NCBI GenBank assembly: GCA_937897495.1
Contig: CALCBL010000554.1
Coordinates: 1 to 6,373 of the forward strand
Reading direction: 5' to 3'
Length of the DNA: 6,373 nt
Source: an uncultured Burkholderiales bacterium
GTDB lineage: Bacteria; Pseudomonadota; Gammaproteobacteria; Burkholderiales; Burkholderiaceae_C
The stretch's first letter is position 1. Each line of letters begins with the position of its first letter. Shown in pieces: positions 5,054 through 6,373 of the stretch. A program made the translations under genes and the position numbers. The notes below the pieces were generated by a model, which saw nothing but the letters and a program-made list of their open reading frames with translations, searched no databases and was not told where the DNA came from.

Positions 5054-6373
5054 TTAAAGCACTTCGCTTGCAAAGTCGGCCAGTCTTGAACGCTCACCAC
5101 GCGCCAGCGTGATGTGGCCACCATGAGCCCATCCTTTAAAACGATCGACGGCGTAGGTTAAGCCCGACGAGCCTTCTGTGAGGTAGGGCGTGTCAATTTG
5201 CGCCAAGTTGCCCATGCAAATGATTTTGGTGCCGGGGCCTGCCCGTGTGATCAAGGTTTTCATTTGCTTGGGCGTTAAGTTTTGCGCCTCGTCAATGATC
5301 ACGTATTTGTTCATGAAAGTTCGGCCGCGCATGAAGTTCATGCTTTTGATTTTGATGCGGCTTCGAATGAGCTCAGTGGTGGCGGCACGGCCCCATTCGC
5401 CGGCATTGCCGCCATCGCCCTTGGCCAAAAACTCCAAGTTATCGTCTAAGGCGCCCATCCATGGGCCCATCTTTTCTTCTTCAGTACCTGGCAGAAAGCC
5501 AATGTCTTCGCCCACACTCACTGTGGCGCGGGTCATGATGATCTCTGTATAACGCCTGTCGTCTAGCACTTGAGTGAGACCCGCAGCCAAAGCCATGAGT
5601 GTTTTGCCTGTGCCTGCCGTTCCAGCCAAGGTGACAAAGTCAATTTCTGGATCGGTGAGCATGTTCATGGCAAAGTTCTGTTCGCGATTGCGAGTCAGCA
5701 CGCCCCAAATGGCATTTTTGGCATGCCCAAAATCTTTGAGTGTTTTCAAGACCGCTGTTTTGCCCCTAATTTCAGTGACGCGGGCATACAAGCTAGGCTC
5801 TCCGGGTGCTTCTAAGTAAACAAATTGGTTGATGAGCAAGCTAGGAACCAAGGGGCCACTGAAGCGGTAAAAAGTGTGACTGCCTTGTTGCCAACTTTCA
5901 ATGGCTTTGCCATGACGATTCCAAAAGTCGGCGGGCAATGCCAAGGCACCTGAATACATCAGGTCGCCGTCTTCCAATACTTTGTCGTTTTGATAATCCT
6001 CTGCCGCCAATCCCAAGGCTCTGGCTTTGACGCGCATGTTGATGTCCTTAGACACCAACACCACTTCTCTGGGCGTGTGCATGTTCACCAAGGCTTGGAC
6101 CACGCCCAAGATTTGGTTGTCTGCTTTGCCTTGAGGCAAACTCATGGGCAAGGTCACGTCCATGATTTGGGTTTGAAAGAAAAGCTTGCCTTGAGCTTCG
6201 ATGTGACCCGTTCCATTCAAAGGCAGGCCTAGTTTCATGTCAGAACCCAGTGTGGCTGCCAACGCATCGAGGGACCGGCTGGTTTGTCTGGCATTTCGGG
6301 CCACTTCGGTCATGCCTTTTTTATGGCTGTCCAGTTCTTCCAGAACAATCATGGGCAAGTAGACATCGTGCTC
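5054..6373 (-). CDS. PIN-PhoH family ATPase/predicted ribonuclease (YlaK-like), 5' end outside window
   Basis: This belongs to the fusion type with an N-terminal PIN nuclease domain and a C-terminal PhoH P-loop ATPase. Mycobacterial relatives (PhoH2) have been described as RNA-unwinding and RNA-cleaving proteins; a cytoplasmic RNA-processing role here is inferred from that. The frame is open to base 6373 and reads EHDVYLPMIVLEELDSHKKG, the middle of a PIN domain, so the TTG at 6358 is not the true start and the first strand with its catalytic Asp is missing. Two further PIN acidic residues are visible, in KADN (codon 6119-6121) and in VSKDINMR (codon 6044-6046). The PhoH part has NREQNFA, Walker A GTAGTGKT at 5600-5623 and Walker B VIIDEAQN with Asp at 5291-5293. 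Then come the CMGNLAQIDTPYL segment and a terminal RGERSRLADFASEVL, with arginine finger candidates. The gene converges on dnaB, 18 bp away; its promoter lies outside the window. Confidence 0.93.
   Translation of the reverse strand, partial: EHDVYLPMIVLEELDSHKKGMTEVARNARQTSRSLDALAATLGSDMKLGLPLNGTGHIEAQGKLFFQTQIMDVTLPMSLPQGKADNQILGVVQALVNMHTPREVVLVSKDINMRVKARALGLAAEDYQNDKVLEDGDLMYSGALALPADFWNRHGKAIESWQQGSHTFYRFSGPLVPSLLINQFVYLEAPGEPSLYARVTEIRGKTAVLKTLKDFGHAKNAIWGVLTRNREQNFAMNMLTDPEIDFVTLAGTAGTGKTLMALAAGLTQVLDDRRYTEIIMTRATVSVGEDIGFLPGTEEEKMGPWMGALDDNLEFLAKGDGGNAGEWGRAATTELIRSRIKIKSMNFMRGRTFMNKYVIIDEAQNLTPKQMKTLITRAGPGTKIICMGNLAQIDTPYLTEGSSGLTYAVDRFKGWAHGGHITLARGERSRLADFASEVL

Noticed and set aside
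6356..6358. TTG at 6358 as the start of the PhoH family gene
   Set aside because: The five codons before it (EHDVY) continue a PIN domain, and the start would leave the domain without its first part; the gene runs past the window edge.

Overview
This window looks like ordinary core chromosome from a betaproteobacterium, most likely Burkholderiales and probably Comamonadaceae-like. The evidence is the gene order rpsF-priB-rpsR-rplI followed directly by dnaB, an S18 with a basic N-terminal extension, and the protein sequences themselves. G+C is roughly half by eye, which is modest for that family; a freshwater relative such as the Limnohabitans/Rhodoferax group is possible, but the genus is inference. 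I see no mobile element, CRISPR array, tRNA, rRNA or other sign of horizontal transfer.

Layout. Bases 1-1875 (+) hold the 3' part of a sodium:solute symporter whose start lies outside the window. It has a long hydrophilic coiled-coil insert and an EF-hand-like loop. Bases 1876-1976 hold a promoter with a perfect TATAAT and a GC-rich discriminator, then a structured leader of two hairpins before rpsF. Bases 1977-3417 (+) are the S6 operon: rpsF (S6), priB (primosomal protein N, GTG start without a clear ribosome binding site), rpsR (S18) and rplI (L9), closed by a strong intrinsic terminator at about 3435-3480. Bases 3418-3595 are intergenic; besides the terminator they hold two perfect DnaA-box 9-mers in the same orientation, 33 bp apart, and a weak promoter candidate upstream of dnaB. 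Bases 3596-5035 (+) are dnaB, the complete replicative helicase. Bases 5054-6373 (-) hold a convergent PIN-PhoH family protein, cut at its N terminus by the window edge; an imperfect hairpin spans the dnaB stop and the 18-bp gap.

How the genes fit together. S6, S18 and L9 are ribosomal proteins, and S6 and S18 bind each other on the small subunit. PriB sits among them and takes part in PriA-dependent replication restart, which ends in reloading DnaB, the product of the next gene. The block therefore couples ribosome production with fork restart and helicase supply. The terminator and the separate upstream region of dnaB suggest that the helicase is transcribed on its own, possibly under DnaA control. 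That DnaA link is the most interesting testable idea here. I found no convincing new biological system.
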